Assembly: GCA_004296785.1 (NCBI GenBank)
Contig: SCVU01000392.1
Location: 1 to 5,921, forward strand
Reading direction: 5' to 3'
DNA: 5,921 nt
Source of the DNA: Planctomycetota bacterium
GTDB taxonomy: Bacteria; Planctomycetota; UBA1135; GCA-002686595
The number at the start of each line of letters is the position of its first letter. Within the stretch, counting starts at the first letter, position 1. Both the position numbers and the translations under genes were made by a program. Below are positions 1 through 5,888 of the stretch, piece after piece. The notes under the pieces were generated by a model. It was not told the DNA's origin. It worked only from the letters and a program-made list of their open reading frames with translations, and made no database searches.

Positions 1-1
1 G

Positions 2-1309
2 ATCCCGTTGCTGCACACGAGCTGGCGCGCCGACCAAACCGGCGTGACGAGCTCGGCACGGTGCGACGCCGACGGACGCTTCGAATTGCACGCGCCGGCG
101 GGCATGTACCTGCTGCGCTGCACGTCGGGCGCGCGCACGCACTGCGAGGGCGTGACCGTGCCGACGAGTGCGCCGCTCGTGATCGACTTCGCGCGCGCGG
201 CGTCGCTGGTCGTGCAGTTGCGCGATCGACACGGCGCTCCCGTCGCGGGATACGTGATCGCGCTGCAGAGCGCCGATGGACGCTCGACCGGCCACATGTC
301 CGACGTCGACGGCCGCGTCGAGTTCGCGGACCTCAGCGCTGGCGACTACACGCTGGCGGTCGCACCGAAGCCCGGCGTGTGGTCGTGGGGCCGCAGCCAG
401 AATCAGCCGATCGCGCTGCGCGACGGCGAGCAGCGCGTGCTCGAGCTCACGCTGCCTGCCGGCGACCCGCGCTACGCGCAGCTCTTCGTCGAAGGCGCCG
501 CCGACACGACCGGCTGGCGCGCGCGCGACGGCTCGCTTCCCGACCAAGCGTGGACCGACGTGCGCGCCGACGGTGTGATCCCGATCGACATCCGGAGCGG
601 CATCTGGATGCTCGACATCGAGAATGCACCGCAGCAGCGCTGGGAGGTCTTCATCCCGGAGGACGCACCGGACGGATTCCCGATCCACATCGAGATCGCC
701 GAGCGCGGCTACGAAGGTCGCGTCGTCCAGTACGGCACGTCGAAACCCGCGCGCGGCATGCGCATCACGGCCGTGCCGCGCGGCTTGTACTCACCCGAGC
801 GGACGCTGACGAGCGTCGTGACGGATGAGGACGGTCGCTTCCGCCTCGCCGGGCTCGAAGCGGATCGGTTCGCGCTGGAGCTCACGCGCAGCGACCAGCT
901 GGGTCACCGCTACGGGGAGACCAATCGAGTGCGCTTCGTTCCCGACGAGGCGCCGTCGACTCCGCCGCGCGTGCTGACGATCGGCGTGCCGTCGCAGTCG
1001 GACGGCCACTGGTCCGGCTTCGCGGAGCGCAAGGTCTCCGGTCAAGTGCGTCTGGCCGGGCGGGACGGCGCGGGAATCACCGTCGAGATCGAAGCGCACA
1101 TCGCGACGGCCGACGGGCACTTGTCGATTCGCCACTCGCTCGCGCGTGGCAACAGCGACGAGAACGGGAAGTACGCGCTGACGTCGCTCGTCGCGACGAG
1201 CTACTCAGCGACGCTCTTCGATGCGAAGTCGCGGAAGGTTTCGCAGACCTTCGAATGGAGCACGAGCTCGGGGTCCGACGTCGAGGTGCACAACTTCGAG
1301 TTCGAGTGA
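2..1309 (+). CDS. Carboxypeptidase regulatory-like domain repeat protein, 5'-truncated by the window edge
   Basis: The reading frame is open from the first bases of the window (Ile-Pro precede the TTG at 8), so the true start lies upstream and the C-terminal 435 codons are seen. No catalytic motif is visible. The protein repeats a pattern of 'D-x-D/N-G-R/K' followed by about eight residues and an extended strand, typical of CarboxypepD_reg (transthyretin-like) beta-sandwich units. Counting from the TTG codon at 8, copies start near residues 20 (DADGRFEL), 99 (SDVDGRVEF, then AGDYTLAV), 273 (DEDGRFRL) and 384 (DENGKYAL). Each is preceded by a strand pair such as GYVIALQS or GMRITAVP. Such units are generally non-catalytic and act in binding or as structural spacers outside the cytoplasm. 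Export cannot be confirmed because the N-terminus is missing. Gene 2 follows after 60 bases on the same strand. The TTG at 8 is only the first possible start codon in the visible part and is not preferred. The coding frame is very confident, the fold assignment is good and the function is unknown. Confidence 0.85.
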   Translation: MPLLHTSWRADQTGVTSSARCDADGRFELHAPAGMYLLRCTSGARTHCEGVTVPTSAPLVIDFARAASLVVQLRDRHGAPVAGYVIALQSADGRSTGHMSDVDGRVEFADLSAGDYTLAVAPKPGVWSWGRSQNQPIALRDGEQRVLELTLPAGDPRYAQLFVEGAADTTGWRARDGSLPDQAWTDVRADGVIPIDIRSGIWMLDIENAPQQRWEVFIPEDAPDGFPIHIEIAERGYEGRVVQYGTSKPARGMRITAVPRGLYSPERTLTSVVTDEDGRFRLAGLEADRFALELTRSDQLGHRYGETNRVRFVPDEAPSTPPRVLTIGVPSQSDGHWSGFAERKVSGQVRLAGRDGAGITVEIEAHIATADGHLSIRHSLARGNSDENGKYALTSLVATSYSATLFDAKSRKVSQTFEWSTSSGSDVEVHNFEFE

Positions 1310-1343
1310 CGCGCCGAGCGCCGCGCGAGCAGAACGCGCGCGA

Positions 1344-1360
1344 TCCGCTAGGCTGGCGGA
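1344..1360 (+). promoter_or_regulatory. Possible -10 element (TAGGCT) within a short inverted repeat ahead of gene 2
   Basis: TAGGCT at 1349-1354 keeps the three most conserved bases of a sigma-70-type -10 box (T, A and the final T). It sits in the loop between TCCGC (1344-1348) and GCGGA (1356-1360). If used, it would give a leader of only about ten bases before the ATG at 1370. No good -35 box lies 17 bases upstream (CGAGCA at 1326-1331). This is a weak candidate, and read-through from the upstream gene is just as possible. Confidence 0.2.
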
Positions 1361-1369
1361 CAACCGGCC

Positions 1370-2308
1370 ATGCTCGCGCGCACGCTCACGCTTTCCCTCT
1401 TGCTTCTCGCGACTCCGCTCGCGCCCCCTCACCAGGATTCGCGCCCGGCCGCGCCGCCGAACCCGACGGACGCGCGCGCGCTCGAGTTCCCGCCGCCGTC
1501 TCCGCTGGGGCTCGGCCGCGGCCGGACGGAAGAGGACCTGCGCGAGCTCTTGCAGCTGTGGCCGAAACTGCTCGAGGACTCCGCCGAGCACGAGCGCTCG
1601 ATGCAGGAGTTCCGCGAGCGCTTCACGCCCGCCTCGCAGCCCGATTCCCCCGCGAGTCAGCCCGCCAAGCCGGACGCGCGGCTGCCGCGGGCTCCGCTGC
1701 ACGAGACGATGTGGTTCACGCAGCTCGGCGAGGTCGTGCAGTACGCGCAGCCGCTGTGGAAATCGAAGACGTGGAGCGCCGACGAGCTCGCGCGGGCGGA
1801 GCTGATCGACCAGTACCTGCGCCTGCTCGACGGCGCGCCGCGCATGCAGTGCCGCGCCGGCGCGATCGAGCAGAACAACAAGCAGGTCGATGCGCTCGTG
1901 CGCTGGTACTGGGAGTGCATCGACACGCCCGCGACGTTCGCGAAGATGATCTTCACGATGGACGAGGGTCCGTTCGTCGGCGTCGCGTTGGAGCCGAGCG
2001 CGGGGCTGAGGTCGGTCGCGATGCGAGAGCTCGGCGAGTCGATGACGCTCGAGCTGTGCAGCCGCGAGAACGAGGCCGAGCCGTTCGCGTTCCGGCTGTG
2101 GCGCGACGAGAAGGTCGAGTGGGTGCGCGTGATCTCCGACTCGCCGGAGTGCACGGTCCGGCACGCGGAGTTCACCGGCGATCCGCGCGACGGCGGCGTC
2201 TACGGCTGGTTCGTGCCGTTCGCGGTGAAGTGGAGCGCCGGGCACGAGCGCGCGAGCCTCTACCTCGGCCCGAAAGGCGAGTTCCGGTTCTACTTCATGT
2301 CGTGGTGA
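1370..2308 (+). CDS. Secreted or periplasmic protein of unknown function with a signal peptide
   Basis: This 312-residue protein was not recognised. Residues 1-18 form a signal peptide (MLARTLTLSLLLLATPLA), with an Arg near the start, a Leu-rich core and a probable cleavage near residue 18. There is no lipobox Cys. Residues 19-50 are Pro-rich and probably disordered. Residues 53-85 are charged and look helical, with many Glu, Arg and Leu. A second Ser/Pro/Gln-rich spacer (about 86-110) precedes the main domain (111-312). The first half of that domain looks helical (ADELARAELIDQYLRLL, about 137-153). The rest looks like beta strands rich in aromatic residues and ends in KGEFRFYFMSW. Cysteines lie at 161, 183, 230 and 261 and could form disulfides. 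The ATG at 1370 fits because the signal peptide begins there and GGCGGA lies nine bases upstream. The gene may be co-transcribed with the upstream repeat-protein gene. A long minus-strand ORF covers the same DNA but encodes a low-complexity Arg-rich product. No enzymatic motif is visible. Confidence 0.8.
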   Translation: MLARTLTLSLLLLATPLAPPHQDSRPAAPPNPTDARALEFPPPSPLGLGRGRTEEDLRELLQLWPKLLEDSAEHERSMQEFRERFTPASQPDSPASQPAKPDARLPRAPLHETMWFTQLGEVVQYAQPLWKSKTWSADELARAELIDQYLRLLDGAPRMQCRAGAIEQNNKQVDALVRWYWECIDTPATFAKMIFTMDEGPFVGVALEPSAGLRSVAMRELGESMTLELCSRENEAEPFAFRLWRDEKVEWVRVISDSPECTVRHAEFTGDPRDGGVYGWFVPFAVKWSAGHERASLYLGPKGEFRFYFMSW

Positions 2309-2386
2309 GCAGGACCGTCGACCTGCGCGCGGCCGGGTAACCCCAGGCGCGAGCGAGGTCGCTTGACCCGCGCGACGCCGCAAGCA
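2309..2386. terminator. Intergenic gap between convergent genes, with weak stem-loops
   Basis: These 78 bases separate the stop codons of two convergent genes, so transcripts from both sides should end here. Short complementary arms are visible: GCAGG (2309-2313) with CCTGC (2322-2326), and GACCT plus CGCGC (2320-2324, 2326-2330) with GCGCG plus AGGTC (2347-2351, 2356-2360). The two structures overlap and exclude each other. No T-run follows either arm on either strand, so this is not a classical intrinsic terminator. Rho-dependent ending is equally plausible. The position supports the call more than the structure does. Confidence 0.25.
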
Positions 2387-4153
2387 TCAGTCGATCGCGA
2401 CGCATTGTCGCGCCCGATCGACGACGAACGGCCACTCGCTGCCGCGCGCTCCATTCGGAGTCACGCAACGCGCGCGATAGTGTCCCGGCACGAGCTCGAC
2501 CTCGATCTCGTGCACGTCGAACCGCGCGGAGCGCGCGACCACCACATCCAACGCGTCGAGCACCTCGATGCACGCGCCTCCGGCTCGGCGGGTCGTGATC
2601 TCCACCGCCAACGGGTCGTGCAGCTCGAGTCGCAGCGGTTCCTGCTGCGGCGCCGCCGGATCGAGCAGCACGTTCGGCGAGCGCGACCCGCCGAGCTCCT
2701 GCGCCGAACCGACACCATCGCTCCGTCCTGACTCACGCGTCGCGCGCACGATCGCGCGCTGGCCGGGCCTCGGCACGCGCACGCGGCCGCGTGCATCGGT
2801 GCGGTGTTGCAGCAAGCGCGGAAAGAGCTCCCCACTGCGCCGGTGCTGCTCGTACGCGCCGATCTCGACATACGCGATCACAGGCCGGCCGTCTGCGGCG
2901 AGCACGAGCACCTCGACGCCCACCGCCTCGCCCACAGCCAGATCGCCGAGGTCGCGCTGCTCGGACGCCGCCAACTCGATGCTCTGCTGGAGCTGCGACT
3001 CCCCTCGCGTGACGGTCAGCTCATAACGACCCGGCACGAGGTCGGCGAACACGACGCGACCGTCGCGGTTGCTCTCGCGATCCGTCAGGTCGGTGCGCCG
3101 GTGTGCGGTCCTGTCGGCGCGCAGCGTGACTCGCGCTCGGTCGACCGGGGCGGAACTGTCCGCATCGACGATGCGCAAGCAAACGCGCGCCAGGCGCTGC
3201 TCGAGCGCGGCAGGCTCGACGCGGAAGCGAAGCTCGGTCGCGCCGGGTTGCAGCAGCTCCCATCCGGCAGGCGCACCCAACACGTCGAGGCCGATCCACA
3301 GCGGTGGTGGATGAATGACCTCGAGCGAGCCGACGCAATGCTGTTGCAGCTCCCAACTCCTGTACCCGCGGGGAAGATGGAAGCGCGCCAGCGTCGGGTC
3401 GTCGGCGGCTCGTGCCGCGGCGCGGGGCGCGCCGGCCTCGCGGGGCGGTTCGAGACGCGCGCGCAGCTCGAACGCGCCGACGAAGAGCGCTGCGGGATCA
3501 TGGCCCCACCGCTCGGCCACCTCGGCGAGCGGACGGCCGTCGACGGTCTCGACGACGACCGCCACCCAGTTCGCCGGCCACAGCATCAAACGCTCGACGC
3601 ACACGACCTCGGCTGCCCCGGAGCGATCGGCTGCGGCTGCGCGACCCAGTTCGAGGTACTGCTCGCGGTGATGCAGTTCGGGCCCTTCGAAATGCACCGC
3701 GTAGCGCCCGGGTGCGAGCCCCGTGACCCGCACACCTTCGGTCTGTCGCACTTCGACCTCGCGCAAGACATCGAACTCGTCGCGCAGCGCGATTCTTCCC
3801 GCGGTGACGTTCTGCTTCGAGCCATCCGGGCGCACGAAGCGCGCGTGCAGCGTCACGAGGTCGCGCGCGGGACGCTGCGCCGCCATCGGCTGCCGCTCGA
3901 GGGCCGCCGCCGGCTCGACGCCGAGCCGCGCGCCGACCGGGCGCTGGGCTCGTTCGTCCAGCGCGCCCAGTCGCTCCAAATGCGCGGCGTGCCGGGTCGG
4001 CTCGCCGGGCACCGCGGAAGGCTCGACCGCGGCGGCTGTGGGCTGGTTCTGGTCGCCGTTCGCGATCCAGAGCCAGCCCACAACGGTGCAGATGCAGAGC
4101 ATCGTCGCGGCGACGACGCTCCAAGCGCGCGCTGGGTGACCGCGGTCAGACAT
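2387..4153 (-). CDS. Membrane-anchored carboxypeptidase regulatory-like repeat protein
   Basis: This 588-residue protein has a short cytoplasmic N-terminus (MSDRGHPARA), then one hydrophobic segment at about 11-30 (core VVAATMLCICTVVGWLWI) that acts as an uncleaved signal anchor, and a long extracytoplasmic part. Residues 35-95 are low-complexity, rich in Ala, Pro, Glu and Arg, and probably a linker. Beta-sandwich units resembling CarboxypepD_reg follow. One ends in GLAPGRYAVHF (about 145-155). The clearest spans about 325-407, with SNRDGRVVFADLVPGRYEL and a strand-rich end. Another spans about 415-475 (DGRPVIAYVEIGAY, then DARGRVRV). The last is at about 545-563 (ELVPGHYRARC). The middle part (190-310) is not recognised. 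No metal-binding or catalytic set of residues is visible, so a binding or scaffold role is inferred. The ATG at 4153 is supported by the anchor following directly and by GAGGA at 4157-4161, although the three-base spacer is short. It lies 21 bases downstream of the DUF3494 lipoprotein gene and is probably its operon partner. It shares its domain type with the truncated gene at 2-1309. Confidence 0.85.
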   Translation of the reverse strand: MSDRGHPARAWSVVAATMLCICTVVGWLWIANGDQNQPTAAAVEPSAVPGEPTRHAAHLERLGALDERAQRPVGARLGVEPAAALERQPMAAQRPARDLVTLHARFVRPDGSKQNVTAGRIALRDEFDVLREVEVRQTEGVRVTGLAPGRYAVHFEGPELHHREQYLELGRAAAADRSGAAEVVCVERLMLWPANWVAVVVETVDGRPLAEVAERWGHDPAALFVGAFELRARLEPPREAGAPRAAARAADDPTLARFHLPRGYRSWELQQHCVGSLEVIHPPPLWIGLDVLGAPAGWELLQPGATELRFRVEPAALEQRLARVCLRIVDADSSAPVDRARVTLRADRTAHRRTDLTDRESNRDGRVVFADLVPGRYELTVTRGESQLQQSIELAASEQRDLGDLAVGEAVGVEVLVLAADGRPVIAYVEIGAYEQHRRSGELFPRLLQHRTDARGRVRVPRPGQRAIVRATRESGRSDGVGSAQELGGSRSPNVLLDPAAPQQEPLRLELHDPLAVEITTRRAGGACIEVLDALDVVVARSARFDVHEIEVELVPGHYRARCVTPNGARGSEWPFVVDRARQCVAID

Positions 4154-4156
4154 GCG

Positions 4157-4161
4157 TCCTC
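4157..4161 (-). promoter_or_regulatory. Ribosome binding site of the membrane-anchored repeat protein
   Basis: The minus strand reads GAGGA here, three bases before the ATG at 4153 and inside the 21-base gap after the stop of the lipoprotein gene. The spacer is shorter than usual, so initiation may depend partly on translational coupling with the upstream gene. Confidence 0.45.
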
Positions 4162-4174
4162 GCGCAAGCCGGGC

Positions 4175-5620
4175 TCACGGAGTCGTGAGCGTGGTCCCGA
4201 TCAACGTGACCGCGGTTTGCGACAACGCTCTGCCGGTGAGCACCGCGCCGCTATCCGCGGCGATCAGGGTCTGGCAGAGCAAGATGCCGCTGAAGTCGCA
4301 GGTCGTTCCCAACGTGGCTTGCCCCGCGACCTGCCAGAAGATGTTCCGGGGTTGTGCACCCCCCGTCAGCGCGACGGCCACCGCATCGGCCACGGTCAGG
4401 TTGCCGGCGATCTGGAAGATCCAGACGTCATTGGCACCGCCCGAGAGAGTCACGGTCGTCGGGATGGAGACTCCGGTGCCCCACTTGTACAGCCCGGGAA
4501 CCAGTGTCAGCCCGCCGATGTCCCCGGCACCCAAGTTCGTGACGTCTGGCGACGTGCGTCCGGCGGCGTCCGTGTAGGCGGCTTGCATGTCGAGCACCGC
4601 CGTGGTCAGGACGGAAGGCGTCGGAGGCGCATAGTCGGACGCGAAGATTTCGCCAGTCACCAGGCTCGATGTCGCGAACTGGCCCGACCCATCCAATACG
4701 AGTGCAAACCCGGTGATGGCCGTCGACGCGGCCGGGCTGACTCCGAGATCGCCCGTGATCGCAGTCACACCGGTGGTCGAGATGCCCGACTTCGCCAGGA
4801 TCCCGTAGTTGCCCGCCGTCTGGAGCAACACGGGCGCGGGTCCGGCGGACGGCGTCGTTCCGGTCGTGAAGGTGATCTGGTGATCCGCGGCCAACGCGTT
4901 GCCGGCCAGATCGGTCGCGTCGGTCGTGATGGTCCCCGTGAACAGGGTGCTCACCGCGAGATCGCTGGACGGTGTGAACGTCGCGCTGTTGTTCGCGAAG
5001 TCGAGCTCGACGGCGCCTGTCACGGGAGTGACGCCGGGGCCGGTCACCACGAAGGAGGTCGCGCCGACCGTGCTGGGGTCCATCGGTTCGCTGAACGCGA
5101 CTGTGACGGCGGCGTTGGTCGCGACACCCGTGTCGAGGTGAGCCGGGATCGAGGACACCACGGTGGGCGCGACGGCGTCAGCAGTCGTTCCGGTCGTGAA
5201 GGTCCAGCTGTAGCTCGCCAGCTTGTTGCCCGACGCGTCCTTGATCGCAGTCGTGAGCGTGGCGGTGTACGGAGTGCTCGCCGCGAGCGCGCCGACGGGC
5301 GTGAAGATCGCAGTCGTTCCTGCGTCTGCGTAGTCGACCGCACCCGTGACGGGCGTCACTCCGTCGGTCAGCGTGAATGTCGCGGGGTTGATCGAAGGCG
5401 CGAACATCGCTTCGCTGAAGGCGACAGCGATCTGCGTGTTGATCGCTACGTCCGTGACCTGATCGGCCGGGGCGGTCGCACGCACCGTCGGCGTCGTGCC
5501 GTCGCCATGGTCGTCGTCGTCTTCATCGTGATTGCAACCGACGAAAGGCACGATGGCCAGCAGCGCCAACCAACTGAGCTTGGAGCGGGCAGCGCGAGAG
5601 CAGAAGTGCAACGGTGTCAT
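4175..5620 (-). CDS. DUF3494 / ice-binding-like lipoprotein with two SbsA-type Ig-like (Big_5) domains
   Basis: This 481-residue protein begins with a lipoprotein signal (Arg/Lys-containing n-region, core WLALLAIVPFVGC) and the lipidated Cys is probably C29. An acidic linker, HDEDDDDHGDG (31-41), follows. Two tandem Ig-like domains of the Big_5 type occupy about 43-146 and 150-256. Both contain the family signature AFSE-x-M, a GVTPVTGAV strand, an A-T/I-FTP strand and a closing FTTGTT. Residues about 267-475 match DUF3494 (ice-binding protein-like beta-solenoid), with landmarks ITGDLGVSP (288-296), GGLTLVPGLYKWGTG (369-383), DVWIFQIAGNLTV (398-410), NIFWQVAGQATLGT (426-439), a FSGILL strand (443-448) and GRALSQTAVTL (463-473). 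Characterised members bind ice crystals outside the cell, while many others are untested. The frame stays open 88 codons further upstream, but the ATG at 5620 is chosen because the signal peptide begins there and GAGGT (5625-5629) precedes it by four bases. Hand-counted lines are lower in GC than the neighbouring gene. It is the first gene of a probable two-gene operon. Confidence 0.92.
   Translation of the reverse strand: MTPLHFCSRAARSKLSWLALLAIVPFVGCNHDEDDDDHGDGTTPTVRATAPADQVTDVAINTQIAVAFSEAMFAPSINPATFTLTDGVTPVTGAVDYADAGTTAIFTPVGALAASTPYTATLTTAIKDASGNKLASYSWTFTTGTTADAVAPTVVSSIPAHLDTGVATNAAVTVAFSEPMDPSTVGATSFVVTGPGVTPVTGAVELDFANNSATFTPSSDLAVSTLFTGTITTDATDLAGNALAADHQITFTTGTTPSAGPAPVLLQTAGNYGILAKSGISTTGVTAITGDLGVSPAASTAITGFALVLDGSGQFATSSLVTGEIFASDYAPPTPSVLTTAVLDMQAAYTDAAGRTSPDVTNLGAGDIGGLTLVPGLYKWGTGVSIPTTVTLSGGANDVWIFQIAGNLTVADAVAVALTGGAQPRNIFWQVAGQATLGTTCDFSGILLCQTLIAADSGAVLTGRALSQTAVTLIGTTLTTP
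4854..5203. repeat. Tandem duplication of Ig-like domain coding, marked by a 20-base direct repeat
   Basis: An identical 20-base word (GTCGTTCCGGTCGTGAAGGT) occurs at 4854-4873 and 5184-5203. The spacing is 330 bases, exactly 110 codons and the period of the two Big_5 domains. It encodes the FTTGTT strand at the end of each domain. The GVTPVTGA stretch of each copy shows the same spacing (near 5018 and 5348) but uses different synonymous codons. This is an intragenic domain duplication and not a mobile element. Confidence 0.8.
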
Positions 5621-5624
5621 GTGG

Positions 5625-5629
5625 ACCTC
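5625..5629 (-). promoter_or_regulatory. Ribosome binding site deciding the start of the DUF3494 lipoprotein
   Basis: The minus strand reads GAGGT four bases before the ATG at 5620. Together with the signal peptide that starts at this ATG, it argues against the longer open frame that would begin at 5884, whose extra 88 residues are Arg-rich and would bury the signal peptide inside the protein. Confidence 0.55.
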
Positions 5630-5701
5630 GGGGTGGGTGCTAGACGTGAACGCGCATGCGGCGTACTGGCGCCACGACCGGAGCCTGCGGGGTGAGACCA
5701 G

Positions 5702-5733
5702 CCGTCGCGCGCACTTGCTGCGCGCGACGACGG
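5702..5733 (-). repeat. GC-rich inverted repeat in the operon leader
   Basis: GCGCGCGA and TCGCGCGC arms flank a seven-base loop (5713-5719). The arms extend outward with CG/GC pairs and one G-T pair, or with a three-base bulge using the duplicated CGA. In the minus-strand transcript this would form a strong hairpin about 80 bases before the start codon. No T-run follows, so a terminator is unlikely. It could be leader structure or chance in GC-rich DNA. Confidence 0.4.
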
Positions 5734-5836
5734 ATGCACTTGCGATCGGCTCCGGAGCGCGTGACGAGCGCCAGGGTGCTCGATCTCGACGCGTTGGAGA
5801 ATCCACAGAGGTGCGTAGTTGGCGCACGGACTGCAC

Positions 5837-5868
5837 GTACATGCGTCGGCGACGCTCAGTCGATGTAC
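5837..5868 (-). repeat. Bulged inverted repeat upstream of the DUF3494 gene
   Basis: GTACAT (5837-5842) pairs with ATGTAC (5863-5868), and directly inside it GCGTC (5843-5847) pairs with GACGC (5851-5855) around a GGC loop. One side is continuous over 11 bases and the other carries a seven-base bulge (5856-5862). It could be a transcript hairpin, a binding site for a dimeric regulator or the 3' end structure of an upstream gene. No T-run is present. Confidence 0.35.
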
Positions 5869-5888
5869 CTCCGACACGCCGCACGCAC

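Noticed and set aside
61..828. A 255-residue plus-strand open frame inside gene 1
   Set aside because: It is almost entirely Arg and Ala, as expected from reading GC-rich coding DNA out of frame. The overlapping frame shows repeated beta-sandwich motifs.
1205..2383. A 392-residue open frame on the minus strand opposite gene 2
   Set aside because: It is rich in Arg, Glu, Leu and Ala with no recognisable domain, and it runs into the end of gene 1. The plus-strand frame has a signal peptide, a ribosome binding site-like sequence and a credible protein composition.
2804..5695. A 963-residue open frame on the plus strand, antisense to both minus-strand genes
   Set aside because: The product is Arg/Gly/Asp-rich and low in hydrophobic residues, with no domain, signal peptide or repeat pattern. 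It spans two separate genes on the other strand whose products carry recognisable domains. Long antisense frames are expected where stop codons are rare in high-GC DNA.
5621..5884. An 88-residue N-terminal extension of the DUF3494 protein
   Set aside because: The extension is Arg/Ser-rich and would place the lipoprotein signal inside the chain. A ribosome binding site and a signal peptide mark the ATG at 5620.
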